In this document: positions 34,541 through 47,656 of the stretch, piece after piece
Layout of the letters: each line of letters begins with the position of its first letter
Position numbering within the stretch: position 1 is the first letter of the stretch
NCBI RefSeq assembly: GCF_000091045.1
Contig: NC_006694.1
Coordinates: 866,001 to 930,000 of the forward strand
Direction: 5' to 3'
DNA from: Cryptococcus deneoformans JEC21
Taxonomy: Eukaryota > Basidiomycota > Tremellomycetes > Tremellales > Cryptococcaceae
Length of the DNA: 64,000 nt
Notes under the pieces: model-generated
What the model was told of the DNA's origin: nothing
Databases searched by the model: none
Seen by the model: the letters and a program-made list of their open reading frames with translations, nothing else
Program-made: the position numbers and the translations under genes

Positions 34541-35167
34541 TTATGCCGTTGCCTTTTTTGCGCCCTTTTTACCCCTCTTTTTGCTCTTAGTCTTCAAACC
34601 CATCTTCTCTCTCGCCTTTTCTCGAGCCTCTTCTCTCCTCTCCTGGTCTCTTTTAGCCTTCATTGCCGGTGTCAAAGGAATATCCTCCTCGCGCACACCC
34701 ACTCCACCAACTGATGCTCCGCGAATTCGAATACGCCCATCAGAAAGTGTTTCGGTAATAACGGGCGATGCAGCAGGGCGGTATTTAAACTCTTCGGAAT
34801 ATCTAAGATTTCAAGGCAGGCTCGTCAGTTTTCTTGTCCTTGATAGTGCGTTAAACGCTATGAACCCAACTTACCGACTGGCATAGATCACCTGTGGCTT
34901 CTTGCTCATTCCTCGTTTACCGAGATAGATAGAAAGCCAACCCATCGCGATAATTGCAAGGATCAAAAACATACGCTTCCACCAAGCAGGAGGTGGTCGG
35001 TTAAATTCAGCTTGGTATCCGCGCAGACGCTCTTGGTACTCTTCATCCTCGTCGCCAAAAGGATGATTAGGACGAGGGGGAAAGGTGGTTTGCGATGTAG
35101 AGGGGGAATTCGACCTAGAGACAGGAGGTGATTGTGAGGGAATGGGCTGATATGAGTTGCTAGACAT
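34541..35167 (-). CDS. Small single-pass membrane protein, uncharacterised
   Basis: Exons 35167-34875 and 34802-34541 (72-bp intron, phase 2); 184 aa. No family recognised. Residues 1-75 are Ser/Pro-rich and hydrophilic; a PPAWWKR segment precedes one membrane span (MFLILAIIAMGWLSIYLG, ~residues 76-94) flanked by basic residues; the C-terminal half is hydrophilic and ends in a strongly basic helix (EERREEAREKAR then KKRGKKGAKKATA). The positive-inside rule is ambiguous. Could be an ER or mitochondrial membrane protein. Convergent with ADE6 and divergent from SEC13. Both the splice site and the open frame on either side give good support that it is a gene. Confidence 0.7.
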
Positions 35168-35569
35168 GGTGCAGGCAGGTTGGCTGATAAAAGAAGTAAA
35201 GCAAAGCAGTGAGATTTCTCCGACTTCGCGTCCTTCAGTGTGAAAGCGGTGTCCAAGGTTGCTGCAAGTTCGCGATCTCAACGCGTCGCATATCGATTAG
35301 AAAGTTCCAGCATCCCTATTAATTACAAGCTGTCCCATCATATTACAAAAGCAATTAGCTCTTCAAATACAGAATGGTTAATTAAAAACCTAATGGGAGT
35401 AGAACAGATGGTTTGTTTGTCCCGATCTCAGTGCGTTAAAAAAAGACTCCATTGTAGTTACGTAATTATTCCACGCAATCATCAGCCACGGCGCGGTGCT
35501 GTCATGATGGCCCTATTCATTCATTTATTCGATGTCTTCTTTCCTTCACTCAAGTCTTGTCAATCCACC
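35168..35569. promoter_or_regulatory. Divergent promoter region (membrane protein / SEC13)
   Basis: 402 bp between the two starts, AT-rich around 35310-35400. No specific site recognised. Confidence 0.4.
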
Positions 35570-36877
35570 ATGGTATGTTCCGGAGCCATATTACAGTAGC
35601 CTATGTGCTTATGGCCCCTCATACAGTCCGCTCAAGCATCAAAACCCGTTCCTGTGGAGACTCAGCATGAGGACATGATCGTTAGTCTAGCCTGTGCCAT
35701 GCCTTATATCCTGTTTCTGACCAATTACTCTCATCAGCACGATGCACAGCTTGACTATTATGGAAAGCGACTTGCCACATGCTCCTCTGACAGGACTATC
35801 CGAATTTTTAACGTTATCAAGGGAGAAGCAAAGGGTGAACCTGTGATCCTTAAAGGGTATATTGTGTTGATTTCCCTCTGGCTTGGTATGCTGATGAATT
35901 ATCGCCATAGGCACACCGCCGCCGTCTGGCAAGTCTCATGGGCCCACCCTTCCTTCGGGTCAATACTTGCATCTTGTTCTTACGACGGGAGGGTTTTCAT
36001 CTGGAAGGAAGTTGGACAGGGGCAAGGCAAGGGAAGCGGTGGAGAGCTGCAAGACGGCTGGGAGAGAATCAAGGAACACACATTGCATACCGCGAGCGGT
36101 AAGTCCAAACTGACGGAGGATAGGCTAATTCTGTAGTAAACTCGATCGCTTGGGCTCCTTATGACTTGGGACCAATTCTTGCTTGTGCTTCTAGCGATGG
36201 CAAGGTCTCCGTTCTCAGCTTCCAAAGTATATCAGTTCCCGCAGCAGTTGAGTCTTATCGCTAATTACCCTCAAAGACGATGGATCTATAGAGGTCAACA
36301 TCTTCCCTGCCCACGGCACCGGTGCCAACGCCATCTCCTGGGCTCCCAGCGTCCTCTCTACCGTTTCAGGCGTAAGCCGCTCCCAACAGCCATCCAACTC
36401 TCTCGCTCCTCAAAAGCGATTTGTTACCGCCGGCTCTGACAACCTCATCCGAATCTGGGGATTTGATGAAGAGCAGAAAAAATGGACCGAAGAGGAGACC
36501 ATCAAGGGTCACGAAGACTGGGTCAGGGATGTCGCTTGGGCGCCGAACATTGGTTTGCCGGGGATGTACATCGCGTCTGCTTCTCAGGTAATTAATTATT
36601 CTGAATGTGGAGAATATTTGGTCACTCACGCAACTTTACTCAGGACCGAACCGTGCTTATCCACTCCCGCCCATCCCCCTCCTCTTCCTGGACATCCGCT
36701 CCTCTCCTCCCCAGCCTTCCCCAATCTCAGGACCCTCATTTCCCCGATGCCGTCTGGCGTGTTAGCTGGTCACTCGCCGGAAACGTTCTCGCCGTCAGCT
36801 GCGGTGATGGTAAGGTCAGCTTGTGGAAGGAAGGTGTTGGAAAGGGATGGGAGTGCGTCAGTGATTTCTCGAGCTAG
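35570..36877 (+). CDS. SEC13: SEC13, COPII and nuclear-pore WD40 protein
   Basis: Seven exons: 35570-35572, 35627-35680, 35738-35856, 35911-36098, 36137-36226, 36277-36587, 36644-36877; 332 aa. A six-blade WD40 protein that pairs with Sec31 in the COPII coat and with Nup145C-type partners in the nuclear pore. Family signature [20 protein letters not shown], then [53 protein letters not shown] motif (here [15 protein letters not shown]), [37 protein letters not shown] and [16 protein letters not shown]. Odd features: the first coding exon is only the ATG, intron 4 is 38 bp, and two donors are the weak GTATAT. Length is slightly above the yeast protein (297 aa). Confidence 0.93.
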
Positions 36878-38224
36878 ATTGATCAATACGATGTAGCTTT
36901 AAACGATCAAAGAATGTAATGATGGCTGCATGTGTTGCAGAAGCCCAGCAGATTGTAAGGAGACATACAGTGCATGCATTTGGAGGTCAGATAACAACAG
37001 ATCTATAGACAAATGACCCCGGTCCATAGGAATGGGACGCAGGAGTTGTTTGTAGAAGCAAGGAATGTTTACTTGTGGTATAAAGCAGAATAGGGTGCGA
37101 AGATGATAAAAAAGGCATTCTCCAGCCCTTGCAAGGATACCCTATATAATAGTTCTTTTCCGTCTCTGCCATAATCGCAGAACGATTCTATGACATCCAT
37201 GATCCTGGCCATAACTTCTACAATAAAATGCAGGGCCTCGTCCGATCCCCTCAACTAGATCGTCAGAAAGCGACCCGTCAATACTGGGTAAGGCAGACCA
37301 TCATCCATGGGATGATGCCGGTTGTTGTGGTTCTTTTTTGCATGCTGTTGCAACCTATATTGACTTTTAGCGAAGTACTATAACAGTAACGAATGGCGAT
37401 GAACGAATGCCCAAAAGTCCCCGAGTTTGCAGCGAGCTTTTACCCCCGATGCATGGAACAGTCAACAAAATTCAGTCATATCACGACTAGTAAGTAGTAG
37501 GCTCGACAACACAAGCCCCTCGACGTAGACCGACCTCCTCGGACCTCGTCCTTGTCGGAGACCGAACGATGTCCGTCGAGGGCTTGTGTCGAGCCTAGTA
37601 CCATATCACATCATGATCTACTCAAGGCCCAAAACATGGGTGACGTCATCGATGGTTATTCGCTCGCTGTTTCTTATGCCGACCGCTGCCGGCGTTGAGT
37701 CGCACTTAGTTAGTGTATGCGCTACGATGAATGCTTTCGGTCTTTTGACTCGAAGAGAAATAAACAGTTCAGCCGTCTATTCAGATGTCTGAAGCCTAAT
37801 CCTTTTAGGATCCATACAGATACACTTCGTGATTCGCCGTCCTTAAACATTCGGTATTGAATTGCGCCCAGATACGCAATACTTCTGCAGTGCTGCGGTC
37901 AATCTTGAGCCTGCGCTTCTTATTACGTATATCTTCCACTTATAACAACGTTCTCGGCCGATGATCCCCAGAAGATTCCCAGCACTTCCCCAGAAGGTTT
38001 ACAGACCATTTGAAAGCTTTGACCATTACATCCCTCTCTTCTCAAGAATCCATTCTAGTACTGGTCGACAGTTCCAAAGGGCATCTGCGCAACAAACCGA
38101 CGAAACTCCAACTTCCTGGCCAGCCAACAAGCAGAAGCTCGATATGCCTTCTGATAGCAAAAAAGGGGAAATCAATCGTGAATAATTTCCATGACCATTT
38201 ATATCAGAACAAGAGTTTACATCC
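36878..38224. other. Intergenic region with a hairpin element
   Basis: 1347 bp. It holds the hairpin at 37499-37596 (annotated separately) and a possible upstream exon of the next methyltransferase at 37961-38177 (see findings). Otherwise no supported gene. Confidence 0.4.
37499..37596. repeat. Long imperfect inverted repeat (hairpin) of about 98 bp
   Basis: Left arm 37499-37525 and right arm 37574-37596 are reverse complements over 23 pairs, with only a 3-nt and a 1-nt bulge in the left arm. Arms start AGGCTCGAC and end GTCGAGCCT. The 48-nt interior is itself partly self-complementary (CCTCCTCGGAC against GTCGGAGACCG), so the whole stretch can fold into one long stem. The same AGT triplet flanks both ends, which could be a 3-bp target-site duplication. 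May be a miniature inverted-repeat element, a small-RNA precursor, or a terminator-like structure. Confidence 0.7.
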
Positions 38225-39053
38225 ATGACATTCTTAGCAGGACCAAGTGCCGGCGATGTGGATAAGTATCTCAACTCAAAAATCCTTTCCCCATCTTTTG
38301 GGGGCGACCCCATATTCAAGCGTATTTCAGCACGGGCACAACAGGCCGGTCTACCAAACATCGCTGTCTCCGCGCAGCAAGGGCAGCTCCTCACGATTCT
38401 TGCCCTCTCCATCCGTGCTGAACGAATTTTGGAAGTCGGTACGCTAGCCGGGTACTCTACCGCCTGCCTCGTCAAAGCTTTGCCCAACCATGGACAAATC
38501 GACACCCTTGAAGTCAAACCCGAACACGCTAAGGTCGCTCAGGAGAATTTCATTGACGCAGATTTGTATCCGTTCCCTAAGATCCATGTGGGACCGGCGA
38601 TTGAGACTCTGAAGAGGATGGAGACTCCAGATGAAGGGCCTTATGATTTGGTATTCATCGATGCTGATAAGAGCACAACCCTCGAATATTTCCTGGAGAG
38701 TATGCGGCTCTTGAGAAAGGGGGGGTTGATCATTGTTGACAACGCTGTCAGGAGTGGAAGGTGAGTACCTAGACTGTTATCATGGCACTGCTGAACTCGA
38801 AACTCGACTCTTCGCAGAATCGCCAGCCCGGAAGAAGACAGCAACCCAGATGTTGCAGGTATGCGAAAGCTGTACGACTGGGTTCATGGGGATGATGGAA
38901 GATCTGTCTTGATGAATGTGACCCAAACAGTGGGAGACAAGTTCTGGGAGTAAGTCTTTGTTTTTGATGTCTCCTTATTCGAAGAGGATGACAAGGAGTT
39001 GACGCAATGTCTTGGCGTATAGTGGGTTTGCAATTGCTATTAAGCTCAACTAG
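38225..39053 (+). CDS. COMT-like O-methyltransferase (family 3)
   Basis: Exons 38225-38760, 38818-38949, 39023-39053 (introns 57 and 73 bp); 232 aa. The order of motifs is that of caffeoyl-CoA/catechol O-methyltransferases: DVDKYLNSKIL, GLPNIAVSAQQGQLL, motif I EVGTLAGYSTACLVKAL (SAM), IDTLEVKPEHAKVAQEN, a metal-binding VFIDADKSTT and LIIVDNAVRSGR, ending in DGFAIAIKLN. A divalent metal and SAM are expected cofactors; substrate unknown. The model starts at the ATG at 38225. A second model adds an upstream exon 37961-38177 that splices in frame to 38238 and encodes a basic, presequence-like N-terminus; this would send the enzyme to mitochondria. The core is certain; the N-terminus is not. Confidence 0.85.
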
Positions 39054-40071
39054 CGTAGCACCGAAAGATGGCAAAAAAGTGAGCTGGGAGATTGAGCAGA
39101 TCTCAAAGTTGTAGGGATGATTAAGACTGTTAATGGAATGCACCCTTTTGCGAATTGACCGAATATTGCGTTTTGAATCCAATGAGTCATGAAGACAGCG
39201 CCTTGCAAGGTTATTAGGGCTGAATTGTCATTCAGTATGGGCTGTGAGCTGATATATAATGGAACGGCTCGAATAACGGAGTCCTTTGGCGTTGTGCCGT
39301 CGAGCGTCCGACACCAAAGATTTGCGAATCGTCCAACCTTCCTCATAATAGCTTATTAAGTCTTACTCAACAAGTAATTCACGTTTCCGAATCAACAAGT
39401 TTCGCATGCCAGCCATGCTCAATCACTTAGGCCAGCCACTACAGCTGAATGACTGCATGCAAAATTGTGAGTCAATTGATTGATCCGTCTCTTGCTTTTT
39501 TCTTCTTTTTTGGGTATGTAACTACAACAAATATAATTGATTTTAGTAGTCTTTGCCGTATGAGAGGGAGTATAAACTGAAAGGAAGAAGAACGCCGGGA
39601 AAGGTCGAGAGAGTGAATGTGGGGAGGCCGGGGAGGACGAGGGAAGAGTCTAGTCATGTTATACAGAACATCCGTCATAGCAACTGTGTTCATAGCGCTT
39701 TCCTTTCATTATCTTTTTGACCTTTTTTCCCTAACGGCAACCTTCCCTACACTTTTCTTGGACAGAATCTTACATATGTTATCCTCTTATAACGATTATC
39801 CACTCACCAGGGCCACCGCGCACCTAGTCATGAATTAATCGGCCGCCGGGAGCCCGGGAGAAGCTATATTACATAAGCCAAATGGCCGTGACTTTTGGAG
39901 TAAGGCGTGGAGACCTTTCATCCAGGCGCGTGTAACCGGGTGTAAGAATTCTCCATGCCTAACTCAGGGCATGGTGGTGGATTGAGGTGGTGACGTTTGA
40001 GGGCAGCCACCGCATCGCACATATCGACAATCGCGCTCACTATCGATACATATACAACGTAGCAAGAAGCA
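39054..40071. promoter_or_regulatory. Intergenic region upstream of ARP2
   Basis: 1018 bp between two plus-strand genes. A minus-strand open frame at 39050-39346 has no family or splice support. A GC-rich patch with GGCCGCCGGGAGCCCGGG lies near 39841. Nothing else recognised. Confidence 0.4.
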
Positions 40072-41661
40072 ATGGACCCCTCACTCCCCCTTGTAGTTGA
40101 TAACGGTACAGGTGTAAGTGTTCTGGTTCATCAAGCCTGGGCCTAGGAGCTGGCGTAAATGAGCTTGCCCTGGGGTTGAGCATTGGTGGTCGGTCAGAAT
40201 GGGATAAGCGTCCGGCCGGGAATGATGAGCCGTTGTGCGTGGAATGGTAAGATGATGCTGACAGATATCTAGTTCGTCAAATGTGGCTGGGCTGGAAGTA
40301 ACTTCCCCGACTATGGCAAGTCCGAGCACCGAAGAGAGAGATATGGCCTGACTGACGTTTCTTTCTCCAGTCTTCCCATCTATCGTTGGCCGCCCCATCC
40401 TTCGAGCCGAGGAGCGTCTCGGTACTTCTCAACTGAAAGATATCATGATTGGTGACGAGGCTGCAGAGAATCGGTCTTACCTCCAAGTCACTCACCCTAT
40501 GGAGCACGGTGTCGTTAAGAACTGGGAAGACATGCGACATCTTTGGGATTACACGTTCAATGAGAAGATGCATATGGACCCTCGAGGCAAGAAGATCTTG
40601 TTGACGGAGCCTCCAATGAACCCCAAGGCGAACAGGCAAAAGATGTGTGAGGTAATGTTTGAGGAGTATGGGTTTGGAGGTGTTTACGTTGCCATCCAGG
40701 CCGTCTTGACTTTGTATGCTCAGGGTGAGTAAGAATGTTACATGCTTTGATGTCTTCCTCGCTAAAGTGGTAAAATAGGTTTACAAACAGGTGTTGTTGT
40801 TGACTCTGGTGACGGTGTGACCCATATTGTGCCCGTGTACGACGGTTTCGCCCTACCACATTTGACGCGCCGTCTCGACGTGGCAGGTCGGGATGTGACT
40901 CGATATCTGATCAAGCTTTTGCTTATGCGAGGATACGCATTTGAGCGTACAGCAGACTTTGAGACTGTTAGAGGTATCAAGGAGGCTTTATGCTTTACGA
41001 GTTATGATCTGGAAATGGACAAGAAGTTGGCCGAGGAAACGACTGTCATGGTAGAGAACTATACCGTGAGTGAATCATTGAGTTCGAGGGAGTGTCCTAA
41101 GCTGATTCGATGATAGCTCCCTGACGGAAGAGTAATCAAAGTTGGTTCAGAGAGGTATGAAGCTCCGGAATGTATGTTCCAGCCTCATCTTGTGGATGTC
41201 GAGCAACCTGGCGTGGCTGGTAAGTCGCCGTTTATCATTTCCTTTATATTTTGCTAACGTGTCGCAGAGCTCCTCTTTAACACCATCCAACAAGCGGCTG
41301 TCGACACACGTACAGAACTTTACAAGCACATTGTACTTTCTGGTGGCTCATCCATGTACCCGGGTTTCCCCTCGCGTCTCGAAAAAGAGATGAAGCAATT
41401 GTACTTGACACGGGTGTTGGGTAATGACACTTCTCGTCTAAAGGTGTGTCCTTGGGTTTTACTTGTAGAATGGTGTCTAAAGATGTATCGCAGCACTTTA
41501 AGATCCGAATTGAAGATCCTCCTCGACGAAAACACATGGTGTTCCTGGGTGGTGCAGTGCTTGCCGATATTATGAAGGACAAGGACGCGTTCTGGGTAAC
41601 CAAAGAGGAGTGGGAAGAGCAAGGAATCCGGGCATTGGACAAGCTCGGCCGTGGGGATTGA
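40072..41661 (+). CDS. ARP2: Actin-related protein 2, ARP2
   Basis: Seven exons: 40072-40113, 40273-40315, 40371-40724, 40779-41065, 41117-41219, 41268-41443, 41494-41661; 390 aa, the normal Arp2 length. Subunit of the Arp2/3 complex that nucleates branched actin at endocytic sites. Actin fold motifs: VVDNGTG (phosphate 1), [49 protein letters not shown] (phosphate 2), LFNTIQQA and [19 protein letters not shown] (adenosine loop), and [18 protein letters not shown]. The DYV / FPSIVGRP junction requires intron 2 (40316-40370) to start with GC, a rare GC-AG intron; no GT donor nearby keeps frame. Intron 1 is 159 bp. Confidence 0.95.
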
Positions 41662-42159
41662 TGAAAGAAAGACATTCTATATGGGTTGTACTACGGAATG
41701 AATTTGAATGGATGAAAAAGGGGCTGAGTGTGTATTGCTGCCAAGGTAAAATGGCAGCATCCTAAAGATGCGGAGAGCGGTCATAGCGTCCATGACCATG
41801 AAGAAGGTAATCATACGCATAATAACATTAATGACATGTCGGGGTGGACAATTAAACACGTGGACTATACCATCATAATAAGGCCACGTCCGCGCGTTGC
41901 TTTCGTTGTCCCGGATTCCACGTGGCTTCTACCTTACTCATAGTCGTTGCCATGTGCGATCCACGTGTGTGCGACGCGAGTGAGCGACCGGCTCCGTATC
42001 CGTCACTGCTGTGGAGGCATAGGGAGGGAGTGAGCATGAACAGCGTGCGTGGTAATCTGCCAACTGCCAAGTCTCACTAATCACCACCGCTGCTCCCTTT
42101 ATATATTCCATTCCCCGACCTTCGACTGTTTCATTTCGGCCGCCGAAGAGGGAACAGGG
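41662..42159 (+). promoter_or_regulatory. YAK1 upstream region with three CACGTG E-boxes
   Basis: 498 bp from the ARP2 stop to the YAK1 start. Three perfect CACGTG palindromes lie at 41857-41862, 41919-41924 and 41962-41967, within 111 bp. CACGTG is the site of bHLH factors such as Cbf1, Pho4 or SREBP-like proteins in fungi. A C/T-rich leader follows close to the start codon. Confidence 0.5.
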
Positions 42160-46126
<3,967 letters not shown>

Positions 46127-46578
46127 GTGGGGTATAAATAAGTGAATGAAGGAGTAGCGTGAGAGATGCGGAGGGGAGGAAAATGTAGAATCAAGCATTT
46201 ATTGACGGCGTACGAGATAGTTTAAGAAAAAAGGTTCACTTGGCATCGTCTAGTGAATACCTGACGAAACATGTTCCAGATATCTTTTTTTTTTACTTTT
46301 CCTTTTCTTTTTTTTTACGTCTGATAGTAGTAACGAAACTGTGGAATCTCACGAAAGAACGCTAGCTAGCCTAGTCGTCGCTACCTCATATATGCATGTG
46401 TTGAAGGAAAGCAAACCCCTCATGTTGCATATGTGCCTTGAGTTCACAATCTAATAATCAACATTTGAATAACCCCTGTGACAAAACTTACGAACAAAAT
46501 ATGAACAAATAATGGCTTCTGAAAACATCGGGATGTATACAGGTTGTGAGGATTGTTTTTTTTGCAGTTTGCAATCAA

Positions 46579-46579
<1 letters not shown>
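46127..46579. other. Intergenic, 3' of YAK1
   Basis: 453 bp, AT-rich with T-runs near 46287-46315; it leads up to the tRNA gene. No gene supported. Confidence 0.4.
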
Positions 46580-46619
<40 letters not shown>

Positions 46620-46677
46620 TAATAATTAATTATCACTAATAATCAGACGGTCGAGAGTTCGAGTCTCTCCGGGGCAG
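46580..46677 (+). tRNA. Intron-containing tRNA, probably tRNA-Asn (anticodon GTT)
   Basis: A full cloverleaf folds: acceptor TGCCCCG/CGGGGCA (7 bp, U1-A72), U8, D-arm GCTG/CAGC with AGTTGGTTA loop, anticodon loop CTGTTA..A, 5-nt variable loop, T-arm GAGAG/CTCTC with loop TTCGAGT, discriminator G at 46677. A 24-nt AT-rich intron (46618-46641) lies one base after the anticodon, the standard site. Reading the anticodon as 34-36 gives GTT (Asn). The base at 43 does not pair with 27, and U1-A72 is unusual for Asn, so the amino acid is less certain than the gene itself. The A and B boxes are present. Confidence 0.85.
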
Positions 46678-46687
46678 TTTTCTTTTT
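46678..46687 (+). terminator. RNA polymerase III terminator
   Basis: A TTTT tract starts directly after the discriminator base of the tRNA, followed by a second T5 run, as expected of a Pol III terminator. Confidence 0.8.
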
Positions 46688-47022
46688 GCTCTTTTTGCCT
46701 CAACGATAGTCAACATCTTCGCTCGTCGTCTGCTGCTATCTTGTCTTCGCTGTCTTCTCAAACAATAATGACGCCTAAAACGACGACGAACTTGTATAAG
46801 ATCCAGTCAATCATGGATCTATCATAAACACATTGTATTTGTTGACCCTTACTTATATTCAGTAGTATCCATGGTTATGCTTCTTATTCTGGCACTATCA
46901 TTGCCTCTTCTAGTACTACTAGTGGCATCAGCCCCGTCACATCTCCAGTCACCCATCCGCTTTCAAACACATCAATCCTTTGAAACATTTTTCTGTAATT
47001 TCACCGTTCTTCATTCTCAGCA
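46688..47022. other. Intergenic, between tRNA and pseudogene
   Basis: 335 bp without a supported gene or RNA. Confidence 0.4.
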
Positions 47023-47585
47023 ATGAGTGGGGTCAACTGCGAATTCATTCTTCGAGTTAACTTGCTTATTCGACATTCAAGTATACAAGGAAATGATGAT
47101 GAGTATGAAGAGAAGATGAAACCTTTTCATTGATAAGATAAATGACAAGCTATCGAAGAATGGAGAATGGAACGCTAATGCGGCTGCCCTCATCAGAAAG
47201 TGTGACACATGGGAGAAAAGAGCTCCCTACATAGAGCCAGCGAATGTATGACTCCGCCACTATCATGCTTCACGAGTTCGGAAGAGACCATCTCAAACCA
47301 TCCGGTATGTATCTTATTTACTCAAGGACGATGGCATCTTATCTATGCAGATGGTCAGTGTCTCGCCCTTATCTTGAATCGTCGCTGATTTGCTACATAA
47401 TATCTCCATGGCTACGATACAACTGGCCAAGGCCACTCCCACTTTTGCAACCTCTTCATGGACCAGGCATGGCTTGACGTGGAGTATTATTTTGACATGA
47501 GGTTCCATTATTCCATTACATGAAGGAGTACGGTAGTTACCTCTCATCCTATCTTGGGGGAACAATGCATGTAACTGGTATGTAG
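47023..47585 (+). pseudogene. Decayed secreted histidine-acid-phosphatase-like gene
   Basis: Pieces in shifting frames on the plus strand read like one ancestral protein: CEFILRVNLLIRHSS with DDEYEEKMKPF (47023-), then DKINDKLSKNGEWNANA and CDTWEKRAPYIEP, then GYDTTGQGHSHFCNLF and WLDVEYYFDMRFHY (~47413-47512), then after a +1 shift MKEYGSYLSSYLGG. The set SHFC-x-LF, EW/AW-LD-x-EYYxD and YGxxLxxYLG order resembles fungal histidine acid phosphatases (branch 2). The RHGxRxP active-site motif is degraded to RHSSIQ and there are at least two frame breaks and stops, so no working product is expected. A putative intron begins at 47309 (GTATGT). Assignment is by pattern recall and should be taken as tentative. 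Confidence 0.45.
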
Positions 47586-47656
47586 TACATTGCTATCTTT
47601 AATGACAGATGCTTTTTACTGTACTCTATTCTTCTCCTGTTACATGATGTCATGAG

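Noticed and set aside
35738..35910. Read-through of the SEC13 intron with GTATAT donor
   Set aside because: It breaks the conserved KGHTAAVW sequence; the weak donor is needed.
37586..37792. Plus-strand frame next to the hairpin
   Set aside because: It starts within the right arm of the hairpin and has no coding character.
39050..39346. Minus-strand frame of 98 codons after the COMT-like gene
   Set aside because: Composition looks random; no homologous pattern or splice consensus.
41066..41116. Possible alternative donor sites in ARP2 intron 4
   Set aside because: Only the annotated junction keeps the conserved [10 protein letters not shown] in frame.
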